Notes: generated by a model not told the origin, from the letters alone. DNA of 64,000 nt from Ensifer adhaerens (GCF_001270265.1 NZ_LGAP01000021.1:52147-116146), one strand, 5' to 3'. Counted from the stretch's first letter, positions 1 through 8,670 are shown. Program-made: numbers and translations.

Positions 1-543
1 CGCCTCGCGCATCCCTGGGCTTTCGAGGATTTCTGCCCGAAGGTTAGGGTCGAAGGAGACCGTGCCGCCTGCCGCCTTGACGATGTCGATCGCCGCCAGA
101 ATGCTCTCGACCACGCTCGGCGCGTAAAGCGACGACCCCATGACATGCATGTGGCTGCAGCTTTGAGCGAGCGCGATCGCCTTCTCATCGAGGCGAATGG
201 TGCCGCAGGCGCTGTCACGGATGTTGAAGACGAAAGCCCGGCTGCCGTCATGGCGATAGCGAACGAAGGCGCTGCCGGTCGTGGCGAGTGCATCGACCTC
301 GATGCCGGAAATATCGACGCCGTCCGCCTCAAGGCGTGCGAGGTTGACGTGACCGAAATCGTCGCCGCCGACGCGGGAAATGATCGCGCTCGCCTGGCCG
401 AGCTTGCCGACCTGATCGATGAAGATGGCCGGTGCGCCGGAGGGGAAGGGGCCGACCAGCGGTGTTGCCTGCCGGAAGCCGTCGCCTTTTTCGGTGGCGA
501 TGATCTCGACGAGAATCTCGCCGATCGTCAGTATCTTGTGCAT
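1..543 (-). CDS. PfkB-family sugar kinase, C-terminus beyond the window
   Basis: Only the first 181 residues lie inside the window; the frame is open to the left edge. The N-terminus starts MHKILTIGEILVEI and carries the PfkB sugar-kinase glycine motif SRVGGDDFG at about residues 56-64. The family phosphorylates a sugar or sugar acid with ATP in the cytoplasm; the catalytic Asp and ATP-site motifs are expected in the missing C-terminal half. It is the last visible gene of a sugar ABC-importer operon and follows the permease by about 20 bp, so it probably phosphorylates the imported sugar. The substrate cannot be read from the sequence. Confidence 0.9.
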   Translation of the reverse strand, partial: MHKILTIGEILVEIIATEKGDGFRQATPLVGPFPSGAPAIFIDQVGKLGQASAIISRVGGDDFGHVNLARLEADGVDISGIEVDALATTGSAFVRYRHDGSRAFVFNIRDSACGTIRLDEKAIALAQSCSHMHVMGSSLYAPSVVESILAAIDIVKAAGGTVSFDPNLRAEILESPGMREA

Positions 544-564
544 GGGTCTGTCACTCGTGTCGGG

Positions 565-1527
565 TCAGCGCTTTGCCTGCTTGGCGCGAACGTCGAGCCA
601 AACGGCGACAAGGATCACGAGGCCCTTGACGATGAGCTGGTAGAAATAGGGGACGGAAAGCATGTTCATGCCGTTGTTCATCACGCCGATGATCAGCGCG
701 CCGATGAGCGTGCCGACCATGGTGCCGACGCCGCCGGCAAGCGAGGTGCCGCCGAGAACGGCCGCGGCAATGGCATCGAGCTCGTAGCTCATGCCCGCAT
801 TGGTCTGGGCGGAGAAGAGCCGCGAGGAGAGCAGCACGCCGCTGATCGCTGCCATGACGCCGGAGATCATGAAGATGATGATCTTGAGGCGGTCGACCTT
901 GATGCCCGAATAGATCGCCGCTTCGCGGTTGCCGCCGGTGAGATAGGCACGGCGACCGAAGCTCGTCTTGCTGAGCACGATCTGGTTGATGACGAAGAGC
1001 ACGGCAACGACCCAGATGATAATGGGCAGGCCGAGGAAGCTTTCAGTGCCGATGGCGGTCCAGGTGGCGTTGTCGATCATCGCCGGCGCGCCGTTTGTCG
1101 GCAGGCTGACGAGGCCGCGATAGATGCCCATGGTGGCGACGGTGACGATGAACGATGGCAGCAGGAGCTTCGCCGTCAGCACGCCGTTGAGCATCCCCAT
1201 CAGCGCGCCCGCGATGAGCGTCACGGCGAGGGCCGGGCCGAAGCCGAGCCCGAAGGCGAAACATTGCGCCCCGACCATGCCGGCCACCGCGATGATCGAG
1301 CCGACCGACAGGTCGATCTCGCCGAGCAGGATCACCCAGGTCATGCCGAAGGCGGCAATGGCGATCACGGCCACCTGCTGCAGGATGTTCATGAAGTTGA
1401 CAACCGACATGAATCGCGGATTGAGGAAGGAAAAGATGATGCAGAGCATCACCAGCGAGAGAAAGATGCCGCCATATTGCTTCAATGCCCTGACGAGGGC
1501 GGCCTGGGCTGCAGTTTGCTGGGTCAT
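565..1527 (-). CDS. ribose-type sugar ABC transporter permease (RbsC family)
   Basis: A 320-residue polytopic inner-membrane protein of the RbsC/BPD_transp_2 family. The family motif GEIDLSVGS is at about residues 69-77, followed by alternating hydrophobic segments, and the AAAVLGGTSLAGGVGT stretch typical of these permeases lies near residue 250. The start overlaps the end of the ATPase gene by 4 bp, so the two are translationally coupled. It forms the membrane channel for the binding protein encoded two genes upstream. The sugar is unknown; the kinase next door argues for a monosaccharide. Confidence 0.93.
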   Translation of the reverse strand: MTQQTAAQAALVRALKQYGGIFLSLVMLCIIFSFLNPRFMSVVNFMNILQQVAVIAIAAFGMTWVILLGEIDLSVGSIIAVAGMVGAQCFAFGLGFGPALAVTLIAGALMGMLNGVLTAKLLLPSFIVTVATMGIYRGLVSLPTNGAPAMIDNATWTAIGTESFLGLPIIIWVVAVLFVINQIVLSKTSFGRRAYLTGGNREAAIYSGIKVDRLKIIIFMISGVMAAISGVLLSSRLFSAQTNAGMSYELDAIAAAVLGGTSLAGGVGTMVGTLIGALIIGVMNNGMNMLSVPYFYQLIVKGLVILVAVWLDVRAKQAKR

Positions 1528-3047
1528 GATTGGAAACCTGTCGCGTGCGCCATGATCGTTTCGGGAGTGAGCTCGGTGCCGGCAAGGGTCGCGCCGAGCA
1601 CGCCCTCATGCATGACGACGACACGGTCGCTCATTCCGAGCACCTCCGGCAGCTCGGAGGAGATCAGCAGGATTGCCGTTCCTTCGGCCGCCAACTGGCG
1701 GATGATCTTGTAGATTTCGAATTTCGCGCCGACGTCGACACCGCGCGTCGGCTCGTCGAGGATCAGCACCTTCGGCCGGGTTAAGAGCCATTTGGCGAGC
1801 ACGATCTTCTGCTGGTTGCCGCCGCTTAAAGCGCCCGCAGGCGTGTCGAGCGAGCGCGTCTTGATGGCAAGCCGGCCGACTTCGGCCGCCGCTGCCTTCC
1901 GCTCGGCGCCGCCACGAGTGAAGCCGAATGGACCGGTGAAATCGGGAAGGGCCGCCATGGAGATGTTCCATTCGACGCTGTGCCCGAGTACGAGACCCTC
2001 TTCCTTGCGGTTCTCGGTGACGAAGCCGATGCCGCGGCCGATCGCTTCGGCCGGCGAGCGGAAGCGCACGTCCTGGCCGTCGAGCCGAACCGTGCCGCTG
2101 GCATTCTTCATGCCGAAGAGCGCATTCATGACCTCCGAGCGGCCGGAGCCGACCAGGCCGAAGAAACCGAGGATTTCGCCAGCGTCGACCTTGAAGGAAA
2201 TATCGGCGAATTCGCCGTCGCGCGTCAGGCGCTCGACCGCAAGCACCGGCCGCTGATCCGCGGCACTCGCCTTCGACCGGTCATGGATGGGTGGGGGATA
2301 GATCTCGTCCATCCGGCGCCCGACCATCAGGGCAATCAGCGCCTCGATCGTGACGTCGTTGCGATCATGGGTGGAGACATACTCGCCATCGCGGATGACG
2401 GTGATGTCGTCGCTGAGCCGCATGATCTCTTCCATGCGGTGGGAAATGTAGATGACGGCGACGCCACGGCTTTTCAGCCGGCCGATGATGTCGAACAGGA
2501 TCTCGGCCTCGCTGTCGCTGAGCGACGAGGTCGGCTCGTCGAGAATGACGACCTTTGCGTCGTGGCTGAGCCCCTTGGCGATCTCGACCAATTGCCGCTG
2601 GGCGATCGAGAGATTGCCGACCTTCTCGGTGACATCGATCGGCAGGCCGAGTTCAGCGACGATGGCTTTCGCCTTGGCAACGAGCGCCGTGTCGTTGATG
2701 AAGCCGAACTTGCGCGGCTCGCGGGTCGCAAGGATGTTCTCCGCCACCGTCAGGTTGTTGCAGAGGCTCAGTTCCTGAAAGACGATCGCAAGCCCCAGGG
2801 CTGACGCCTGCTGTGGGTTGGCGGGGCGAAAGGGTTGATCGTCGAGGGTAATCTCGCCTGATGTCGCGCTGTGGACGCCGGCAAGGATTTTCATCAGTGT
2901 CGATTTGCCGGCGCCGTTTTCGCCGAGCAGCGTATGCACGCGGCCGCGGCGGACATCGAGCCGCATGCTCTTCAGCGCGGCGACCTGCCCGAAGGATTTT
3001 GTGACATTGCTGATCTTGAGAACGGTGTCCGTGGTCGAACCATGCAT
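1524..3047 (-). CDS. sugar ABC transporter ATP-binding protein (RbsA-like, two ATPase domains)
   Basis: This 507-residue protein has the tandem ATPase layout of RbsA/MglA. The first Walker A is GENGAGKST at residues 42-50, with a Walker B VVILDEPTSSLSD. The second domain has a degenerate P-loop (GLVGSGRSE), the signature LSGGNQQK and LILDEPTRGVD. It powers uptake of the sugar bound by the neighbouring periplasmic protein and acts at the cytoplasmic face of the membrane. A 175-bp gap separates it from the binding-protein gene and contains a strong hairpin. The start is the Met of MHGSTTDTVLKISN. Confidence 0.94.
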   Translation of the reverse strand: MHGSTTDTVLKISNVTKSFGQVAALKSMRLDVRRGRVHTLLGENGAGKSTLMKILAGVHSATSGEITLDDQPFRPANPQQASALGLAIVFQELSLCNNLTVAENILATREPRKFGFINDTALVAKAKAIVAELGLPIDVTEKVGNLSIAQRQLVEIAKGLSHDAKVVILDEPTSSLSDSEAEILFDIIGRLKSRGVAVIYISHRMEEIMRLSDDITVIRDGEYVSTHDRNDVTIEALIALMVGRRMDEIYPPPIHDRSKASAADQRPVLAVERLTRDGEFADISFKVDAGEILGFFGLVGSGRSEVMNALFGMKNASGTVRLDGQDVRFRSPAEAIGRGIGFVTENRKEEGLVLGHSVEWNISMAALPDFTGPFGFTRGGAERKAAAAEVGRLAIKTRSLDTPAGALSGGNQQKIVLAKWLLTRPKVLILDEPTRGVDVGAKFEIYKIIRQLAAEGTAILLISSELPEVLGMSDRVVVMHEGVLGATLAGTELTPETIMAHATGFQS

Positions 3048-3186
3048 GGCGGCCTCCTTGGATCGCGCCGAGAAGCGTCTCCGGAGCTACAGCGCCGCAC
3101 GTCTTGTCAGACGCGAAAAGATCGCTGCAGCCTTTGAATTGCTGCATGTTTTTATGCAGCAGGCAGGAGACGTTCGTCGTATGGGT

Positions 3187-3208
3187 GCCGCCGCCCTTAG
3201 GCGGCGGC
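3187..3208 (-). promoter_or_regulatory. intercistronic GC hairpin behind the binding-protein gene
   Basis: Perfect 9-bp stem GCCGCCGCC / GGCGGCGGC around a CTTA loop, 15 bp past the stop of the binding-protein gene in the direction of transcription. No U-tract follows it, so it is more likely an mRNA-stability or partial-termination element that keeps binding-protein output above that of ATPase and permease than a full terminator. Confidence 0.6.
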
Positions 3209-3222
3209 TGTCCTGGGAGGAC

Positions 3223-4113
3223 TTACTTCGCGGTATAGACGCCGGGCACGATCGGCTGTTCGGCCGGAACCTGTTCGCCGGCGGCAACCTTGACGGCGGT
3301 GTCGACCGCCTGCTTGCCCATCTGATCCGGGAACTGCTGGATCACACCGACCATCACCGGGTTGGTGTCGACCGCATCGCGGGCTTCCTTCATGCCGTCG
3401 AAGCCGATGACCTTGACCTGGGTTTCGAGGCCCGCCGCCTTGACGGCGACGGCAGCGGCGAGCGCTGCGTCATCGCCGAAGCCGAAGATACCGGTAATGT
3501 CAGGGTTGGCCTGGAGCATGTTCTGGGCGGCGGCAAGCGCTTCGGCGCGGGTGATGCCGGTCTGGATGGCGACGATTTCCATCTCCGGATGCTTGGCGAT
3601 CGCTTCCTTGAAGCCGTTGACGCGGTTCACCACCGACTGGACCGTCGGGTAGTCGATGACGGCGACCTTGCCCTTATTGTCCAGGACCTTCGCCATCAGT
3701 TCGCCGGCCTTGACGCCGCCGGTGAAATTATCGGTGCCGATATGCGAGGTGACGGTCGCGCCATTGGCGGGTACGTCGACGGTGATCACCTTGATGCCGG
3801 CCTTCTCGGCCTTTTCGATCGCGGCGCGCACGCCCTGGCTATCGACCGGCGAAATGACGATGACGTCGACGCCCTTGACGATGAAGTCCTCGACGTCGGC
3901 GAGCTGCTTGTTGAGATCCTGGTTGGCGATCGCAACTTCGAGCGCGACGTTCTTCTCTTTCGCCTCGGCTTTCATCGCATCGGCAAGCTCGATGTAGAAC
4001 GGGTGCTGCTGGGTCAGAAGCGAGGCGCCGATGCCTTCGGCCGATGCGGCCGTTGCAATCAGGGTCAGTGCCGTGCCGGCGACAAGCGCCTTGAGAATAC
4101 GGGGCATGTTCAT
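3223..4113 (-). CDS. sugar ABC transporter periplasmic binding protein (RbsB-like)
   Basis: A 296-residue periplasmic binding protein of the RbsB/LacI-fold type. A Sec signal peptide covers residues 1-25 (MNMPRILKALVAGTALTLIATAASA). The mature part carries the usual sugar-binding stretches, for example ISPVDSQGVRAAIEKAEKAG and GFGDDAALAAA. The start at 4113 was chosen because GGGAGGAAACCC directly precedes it and the signal peptide begins there; an in-frame upstream Met would add a non-signal-like leader. It is the first gene of the minus-strand operon with the RbsA-like ATPase, RbsC-like permease and PfkB kinase. The ligand is not known. Confidence 0.94.
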   Translation of the reverse strand: MNMPRILKALVAGTALTLIATAASAEGIGASLLTQQHPFYIELADAMKAEAKEKNVALEVAIANQDLNKQLADVEDFIVKGVDVIVISPVDSQGVRAAIEKAEKAGIKVITVDVPANGATVTSHIGTDNFTGGVKAGELMAKVLDNKGKVAVIDYPTVQSVVNRVNGFKEAIAKHPEMEIVAIQTGITRAEALAAAQNMLQANPDITGIFGFGDDAALAAAVAVKAAGLETQVKVIGFDGMKEARDAVDTNPVMVGVIQQFPDQMGKQAVDTAVKVAAGEQVPAEQPIVPGVYTAK

Positions 4114-4411
4114 GGGTTTCCTCCCTGGAAACGACGTGGGCCTTTGGTCTTGGCGGCCAAGCAGGAGGGCCCTCCCATCACCGTCTTGGCGATGCCGTAA
4201 AAACCACAAAACTTTTCGCGCGTCAACTTTTAAAAATACGCGATGAAAATATTAACAGGGTAGCGCGAGAAATTTTACCACCTCTCGCCTGGTGGTCGGC
4301 AGTGAATTCGGCGGTCGGGCGGCGAAGCGAAAACCTGCTAAATGGCGCAACCGCCTTTCCGGAAAACGTTTCCAAGGAGAGGGCACGTGCTTGCAATTGG
4401 ACAAAAATGAC
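4114..4411. promoter_or_regulatory. divergent control region between the sugar importer and the ECF sigma gene
   Basis: Roughly 300 bp without a gene. The half next to the importer is AT-rich (about 4200-4275). At 4357-4373 two overlapping short palindromes occur, TTTCCGGAAA (4357-4366) and AAACGTTT (4364-4371), together resembling the GGAAACGTTTCC type of LacI-family operator. No LacI gene is adjacent, so any regulator would be encoded elsewhere. Assignment as an operator is inference. Confidence 0.35.
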
Positions 4412-4442
4412 GGGAACCTTTGGCGCGACCGTGCATCTAATG
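4412..4442 (+). promoter_or_regulatory. ECF-type promoter motif, sigma gene copy
   Basis: GGGAACCTTT, 11 nt, then GCATCTAATG. The GGAAC core is a classic ECF -35 element. The identical arrangement with the same 11-nt spacer recurs at 5161-5191 in front of the next gene. It ends 17 bp before the sigma-factor start, which fits autoregulation. Confidence 0.65.
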
Positions 4443-4459
4443 CTGCGGGAGGCCCGGTC

Positions 4460-5155
4460 ATGACACATATTCGACCAAGCACGATTGCGATAACGGACGC
4501 GACTGCGGACATGGAACTGGCGCGCCGGGCGATCGCACGTGACGGGCAGGCCTTCATGACGATCATGCAGGTTCACAACCAACGCCTCTATCGTATTGCC
4601 AGGGGCATCATTCGAAACGACAGCGAAGCGGAAGACATCGTGCAGGAAGCCTATGTGCTTGCCTTCGCGCATCTCGCAAAGTTTCGTGGCGAGTCGTCGC
4701 TTGGCACCTGGCTGTCACGCATCGTCATCAACGAGGCGCTCGGCCGGTTGCGCACGGGGCGCCGCAAGGCCGACGTGCTTCGCCCGATCGGTGACAGCCA
4801 CGACGCGACGGTCATTCAGTTTCCTCTGCCGGCAAGCGTCGACGATCCCGAACGCATGATGGCGCAGCGACAGATCCTCAACCTGGTGGAACGGGCGACC
4901 GACAACCTGCCCGATATCTACAGAACCGTGTTTGTTGCGCGGGTGATCGAGGGCCTGAGCGTCGAGGAGACGGCCGACCTGCTTGGCCTGCGCCCGGAGA
5001 CCGTCAAGACGCGGCTGCATCGGGCCCGGCATCTCGTGCGCAAGCAGTTGCATGAACAGATCGGCCCGGTACTGCTGGACGCTTTTCCTTTTGCCGGGCG
5101 ACGCTGCGCGCGATTGGCGGCATCCGTCATGGGGCGACTTGGCCTTTCCAACTGA
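4460..5155 (+). CDS. ECF RNA polymerase sigma factor
   Basis: A 231-residue sigma-70 family protein of the ECF class with only regions 2 and 4. Region 2 spans RIARGIIRNDSEAEDIVQEAY and the following LGTWLSRIVINEALGRLR. Region 4 has LSVEETADLLGLRPETVKTRLHRAR as the helix-turn-helix. The ATG at 4460 was preferred because GGGAGG lies just before it and the upstream extension has no sigma similarity. No anti-sigma gene is adjacent. The shared motif here and before the DUF4142 gene suggests it transcribes itself and the envelope genes that follow. The C-terminal tail beyond region 4 is short and basic. Confidence 0.93.
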   Translation: MTHIRPSTIAITDATADMELARRAIARDGQAFMTIMQVHNQRLYRIARGIIRNDSEAEDIVQEAYVLAFAHLAKFRGESSLGTWLSRIVINEALGRLRTGRRKADVLRPIGDSHDATVIQFPLPASVDDPERMMAQRQILNLVERATDNLPDIYRTVFVARVIEGLSVEETADLLGLRPETVKTRLHRARHLVRKQLHEQIGPVLLDAFPFAGRRCARLAASVMGRLGLSN

Positions 5156-5160
5156 TTTGC

Positions 5161-5191
5161 GGGAACCTTTCCGAGCAGGCGGCATCCAATG
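5161..5191 (+). promoter_or_regulatory. ECF-type promoter motif, DUF4142 gene copy
   Basis: GGGAACCTTT, 11 nt, then GCATCCAATG. Nineteen of the 20 motif bases match the copy at 4412-4442 and the spacing is the same, while the spacers themselves differ. It sits just past the sigma-gene stop and 55 bp before the DUF4142 start. Confidence 0.65.
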
Positions 5192-5246
5192 GCTGTCAAC
5201 TGCAAACAGATCCCGCGCCACGCGCGCCGGATGAGGGAGGAAACCC

Positions 5247-5771
5247 ATGAACATGCGACCAATGACTGCGCTTGCCACGCTTTGCCTGCTCGGTCTTGCG
5301 TCCCTGGCACAGGCGGCAGACAAGCCGACCGATCCGCAGATCGCTCATATCGCCTATACGGCCGGAGTGATCGACGTGGAAAACGCCAAGCTCGCGATTT
5401 CGAAATCCGGCAACAAGGCTGTCGTTTCGTTCGCCGAAGACATGGTGCGCGACCACGAGGCGGTGAACACACAGGCGCTCGACCTCGTCAAGAAGCTCAA
5501 GGTGACGCCGGAGGACAACGATACCAGCAAGGCGCTTTCGAAAGCGGCCGAGGATGAACGCGCCAAGCTTGCCAAGCTCGACGGTGCAAGTTTCGACAAG
5601 GCCTATGTCGACAATGAAGTCGCCTACCACAAGCAGGTGAACGGAGCGCTGGAAACCCTGCTCATTCCGTCGGCCAGCAATCCCGAACTCAAGGCACTGC
5701 TTGAGACCGGCTTGAAGATTTTTCAGGGTCACCAGCAGCATGCCGAGCATGTTGCCGCGTCGCTGAAGTAG
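5247..5771 (+). CDS. secreted DUF4142 (ferritin-like helical bundle) protein
   Basis: A 174-residue protein with a Sec signal peptide (about residues 1-24, ending LAQAA) followed by a helical DUF4142 domain with the family landmarks FAEDMVRDHEAVN, YVDNEVAYHKQVN and FQGHQQHAEHV. DUF4142 proteins are periplasmic or outer-envelope proteins with a ferritin-like fold, often linked to stress and metal responses; a biochemical activity is not established. GAGGGAGGAAACCC precedes the start. It is followed 8 bp later by a cupredoxin, and its promoter motif matches that of the ECF sigma gene. Confidence 0.9.
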   Translation: MNMRPMTALATLCLLGLASLAQAADKPTDPQIAHIAYTAGVIDVENAKLAISKSGNKAVVSFAEDMVRDHEAVNTQALDLVKKLKVTPEDNDTSKALSKAAEDERAKLAKLDGASFDKAYVDNEVAYHKQVNGALETLLIPSASNPELKALLETGLKIFQGHQQHAEHVAASLK

Positions 5772-5779
5772 GCGCGGCC

Positions 5780-6100
5780 ATGCGATCCAGATTTCATCTC
5801 ATTGCCATTGCCGGGCTCCTGCTCGGCAATGGCGCCGGTGACGTGCGTGCGGAGACAATCCGCGTGACGGTGGAAAAGATGGCATTCGTCCCCGCACAGA
5901 TCCAGGCGCGGGTGGGCGACACGATCGAGTGGATCAACAAGGATATCCTCGTCCATACCGCGACCGTGAAGGACGGCTGGGAAGTCTTGATCCCGGCCAA
6001 GAAGACCGCAAGCCTGGTCGTGCGAGAGGTGGGGCAGGTGGATTATTATTGCCGCTTCCATCCCAACATGAAGGGACGCATTTCGGTGACGAAACCTTAG
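5780..6100 (+). CDS. periplasmic cupredoxin (plastocyanin/amicyanin-like)
   Basis: A 106-residue blue-copper protein with a signal peptide cleaved near residue 24 (GDVRA). The type-1 copper ligands are visible: H59 in LVHTATV, then C91, H94 and M97 in CRFHPNMKG. It is expected to bind copper in the periplasm and either carry electrons or sequester the metal. It lies 8 bp downstream of the DUF4142 gene, so the two are almost certainly cotranscribed under the ECF-type promoter. The electron partner is not evident nearby. Confidence 0.92.
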   Translation: MRSRFHLIAIAGLLLGNGAGDVRAETIRVTVEKMAFVPAQIQARVGDTIEWINKDILVHTATVKDGWEVLIPAKKTASLVVREVGQVDYYCRFHPNMKGRISVTKP

Positions 6101-6186
6101 TGCCGAATGCATCCGCTATGCCTGGGTGACTTGCTTTTGTCGGTCCACGCACCAGTTTCTCCTCTGTATCGGCAACAGGTGCCATC

Positions 6187-6471
6187 ATGATCAGAGAACG
6201 CAAGGCGATGCTGGTTCGTGTCAGCGGAAGGGTGCAGGGCGTCAGCTTTCGCATCTGGACCCGCCGAGAGGCCGAGCGTCTTGGCGTGACCGGCTGGGTG
6301 CGCAACGAGCGCGACGGATCGGTGGCGGCGATGATCGTCGGCTCCGATGCCGCCTTGGCAAACATGGTCGAGCGGCTCTGGATTGGGCCGGCGGCAGCCT
6401 CAGTCGTCAACGTCGAAACCGAACCGGTCGCCTTGCCCGATCCGGTACAGGGGTTCCAGATCACTGGATAA
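6187..6471 (+). CDS. acyP: acylphosphatase
   Basis: A 94-residue protein covering the complete acylphosphatase domain, with GRVQGVSFR (catalytic Arg22) and GWVRNERDG (catalytic Asn40). It hydrolyses acyl-phosphates such as acetyl phosphate or 1,3-bisphosphoglycerate in the cytoplasm. Length is normal for the family. It follows the cupredoxin after 86 bp on the same strand and may belong to the same transcript, although a functional link to copper or envelope stress is not obvious. Confidence 0.93.
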   Translation: MIRERKAMLVRVSGRVQGVSFRIWTRREAERLGVTGWVRNERDGSVAAMIVGSDAALANMVERLWIGPAAASVVNVETEPVALPDPVQGFQITG

Positions 6472-6560
6472 AAGACAGGCAAGACCGGCGCGACGCGGTT
6501 GCTGGCAGGCGCTTGCCGCTGACGTCGCGGTGACAAGAATTACTGCGGTGACCCGATGGC

Positions 6561-7265
6561 TCAGGCCGGTTGGCCGAGGGCTCCGGCTTTTTGCGAGGCT
6601 TGTTCGGTTTTGACCTTGCCATAGGCTCGAAGGAAGGTCTTCACGGCGTTGCGGGCCGAGGTCTGCAGCTGTTCTTCCGTTGGCGCTTCGCCGAAAAGGC
6701 TGATCATCTGCATATCCGCCTTGATCAACGCCAAGAATTGCCGCGCGGCCAGATCGAGATCGTCGATCTCGAGCGGGGCAGCGTGTGCAAGCCGAGCAAA
6801 CAGCGCCGACAGCGCCGTATCGATCTTGCCCGGGCCCTGTTCGCGCCAGATCTTGATGAGTTCGGGGTATCGCTCCCCCTCGGTCTCCACCAGCTTCTGG
6901 ATGAACTTGCCGTCCTGGTTGCAGATGCAGTTCCTGTTGAGGCGCACGGCAAAGGCGGTGAGGTCGTCTTCGAGATTGTCGGCCCGCTTCGGAAAGGTCG
7001 CGAGGATCGAAAACAGCGCTGCGTTGGTGCGATCCAGGATATCCTGCACCACCGCCATGAATAGCGTCTCTTTTTCCCGATAGTGATTGTAGATCGTTTG
7101 TCTGGAAACGCAGGCTTCCGCAGCGATCTCGTCAATGCTGGCGCCGGAAAAACCCTCGCGGCAGAAGACCTCTGCGGCCGCATCGAGGATCGAGACGCGT
7201 TTGGCGCATTGACCCTTCTGGGTGGGGCCACCGGCGGTCGGCATGGCGGCTTGTCGTTTTTTCAT
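6561..7265 (-). CDS. TetR/AcrR-family transcriptional regulator
   Basis: A 234-residue one-component repressor. The N-terminal HTH is SIDEIAAEACVSRQTIYNHYREKETLF, and the C-terminal part is an all-helical ligand domain of TetR type (AefR-like). The gene is transcribed away from a Bcr/CflA drug exporter, and two inverted repeats lie between them, so it most likely represses the exporter and itself. The start at 7265 (MKKRQAAMP) is a choice; an upstream Met at 7283 is also possible and no ribosome site clearly decides. Confidence 0.9.
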   Translation of the reverse strand: MKKRQAAMPTAGGPTQKGQCAKRVSILDAAAEVFCREGFSGASIDEIAAEACVSRQTIYNHYREKETLFMAVVQDILDRTNAALFSILATFPKRADNLEDDLTAFAVRLNRNCICNQDGKFIQKLVETEGERYPELIKIWREQGPGKIDTALSALFARLAHAAPLEIDDLDLAARQFLALIKADMQMISLFGEAPTEEQLQTSARNAVKTFLRAYGKVKTEQASQKAGALGQPA

Positions 7266-7292
7266 GGTCCGACGATAGGACATGTTGACCGG

Positions 7293-7338
7293 TTGGACAA
7301 TAGTGTCTAATTTGACATCTGTGTCCAAAATTATGGAC
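7293..7338. promoter_or_regulatory. two inverted repeats between tetR and the exporter (putative operators)
   Basis: TTGGACAATAGTGTCTAA at 7293-7310 is a near-palindrome (6 of 7 arm positions). At 7323-7338 GTCCA and TGGAC form a perfect 5-bp inverted repeat around 6 nt. Both share the GGAC/GTCC half-site, as expected for binding of the adjacent TetR protein. Function is inferred from position. Confidence 0.5.
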
Positions 7339-7473
7339 TATGTAGGTCAGCGCAGGATGCGTCTCCCAGACGTTCGATCCTGGCACGACCGACTCATTCC
7401 AGTTTCAATCCCGGCGGCAACGAATGCAGGCGCGCATCCTCGTTCGTTTCGCGACCTCTGAAAGATCATCACC

Positions 7474-8670
7474 ATGACGGCGTCCTTTCTACGCACTGCC
7501 ATAGTCCTCGGTCTGATTTCAGCGATCGGGCCCTTCGCGATCGACATGTACCTCCCCGCACTACCATCGATCGGCAAGGATCTTGCCGCGGAGACCGGTG
7601 TCGTGCAGCTCAGCCTGCTCGCCTTCTTCATTTCCTTCGCGATTTTTCAACTCGTCTACGGCCCTTTGTCGGACATGTGGGGCCGCAAGGCGCCGCTCTA
7701 TCTCGGTATCGGCCTGTTCGCGCTGGCCAGTATCGGTTGCGCGCTCGCGACCGATATCGAAACCCTCATCGTTTTCCGCTTCCTCCAAGGTATCGGTGGC
7801 GCGGCCGGCATGGTCATCCCACGCGCTATTGTTCGTGACATGCACACCGGCGTACAGGCGGCACGCCTGATGTCGCTGCTGATGCTGGTGTTCAGCATCT
7901 CGCCGATCCTGGCGCCACTGACCGGCAGCGCTGTCATCGAGTTCTACGGTTGGCGCGGCGTGTTCTACGCGGTCATGATCGCAGCCTTCATCGGCCTAGT
8001 CCTGCTGTCGACGCAACTGGCCGAGACGCGGCCGAAGAAGGACAGGGCCGACAGCAATTTCGGTACGGCAATCGCCGCCTACCGGCTGCTTCTGAGCGAC
8101 CGGAACTTCCTGACGCTCACCTTCATCGGCGGCCTCGGCATTTCGAGCTTCCTCGTCTATCTCGCGAATTCGCCCTTCGTGCTGATCGACCACTACGGCC
8201 TGACGCCGACGCAGTACAGCTTCGCCTTCTCGATCAATGCGGTGTCGTTCTTCGCGGTTTCGCAGGCAACGGGTTGGCTCGGCGATCGTTTCGGCCTCGT
8301 CCGTGTCATGCAGCTTGCCGTCGCCGGCTTTGCCTTGACCATGGCCAGCATGTTCATCGTCATGAGCTTCGGCTTCAATCAGTTGCCGGTGATGGCCGCA
8401 TTCCTCTTCGTCGGCTACGGCGCTCTCGGTCTGGTCATTCCGACTTCCGCGGTGCTGGCGCTCGAGGATCACGGCGAGATTGCCGGTACGGCATCGGCGC
8501 TGATGGGAACGTTACATTTCGTCACGGCTGCCGTTGCCATGATCGTTGCCGCCGTCTTCTTCGACGGTACTGCGCTGCCGATGGCCGCCGGCATTGCGAT
8601 CTGCGCCGTCAGCGCGTTCCTGCTGACGCAGGCAACCATCGGCCGCAGCCGCGTGGTGCCGGCGGAATAA
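7474..8670 (+). CDS. Bcr/CflA-family multidrug efflux MFS transporter
   Basis: A 398-residue major facilitator with 12 predicted membrane segments. The N-terminus has the Bcr/CflA hallmark GPFAIDMYLPALPSI, and the MFS motif-A equivalent YGPLSDMWGRKAPL lies between TM2 and TM3. Members export drugs such as bicyclomycin, chloramphenicol or sulfonamides by proton antiport across the inner membrane. It is divergent from the TetR gene and ends in a strong intrinsic terminator, so it is probably a monocistronic, TetR-controlled exporter. The real substrate is unknown. Confidence 0.93.
   Translation: MTASFLRTAIVLGLISAIGPFAIDMYLPALPSIGKDLAAETGVVQLSLLAFFISFAIFQLVYGPLSDMWGRKAPLYLGIGLFALASIGCALATDIETLIVFRFLQGIGGAAGMVIPRAIVRDMHTGVQAARLMSLLMLVFSISPILAPLTGSAVIEFYGWRGVFYAVMIAAFIGLVLLSTQLAETRPKKDRADSNFGTAIAAYRLLLSDRNFLTLTFIGGLGISSFLVYLANSPFVLIDHYGLTPTQYSFAFSINAVSFFAVSQATGWLGDRFGLVRVMQLAVAGFALTMASMFIVMSFGFNQLPVMAAFLFVGYGALGLVIPTSAVLALEDHGEIAGTASALMGTLHFVTAAVAMIVAAVFFDGTALPMAAGIAICAVSAFLLTQATIGRSRVVPAE

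Noticed and set aside
145..1713. A long open frame antisense to the importer permease and ATPase
   Set aside because: Typical high-GC mirror frame of real genes; low-complexity Asp/Gly/His-rich product, no ribosome site, and the opposite strand has clear family motifs.
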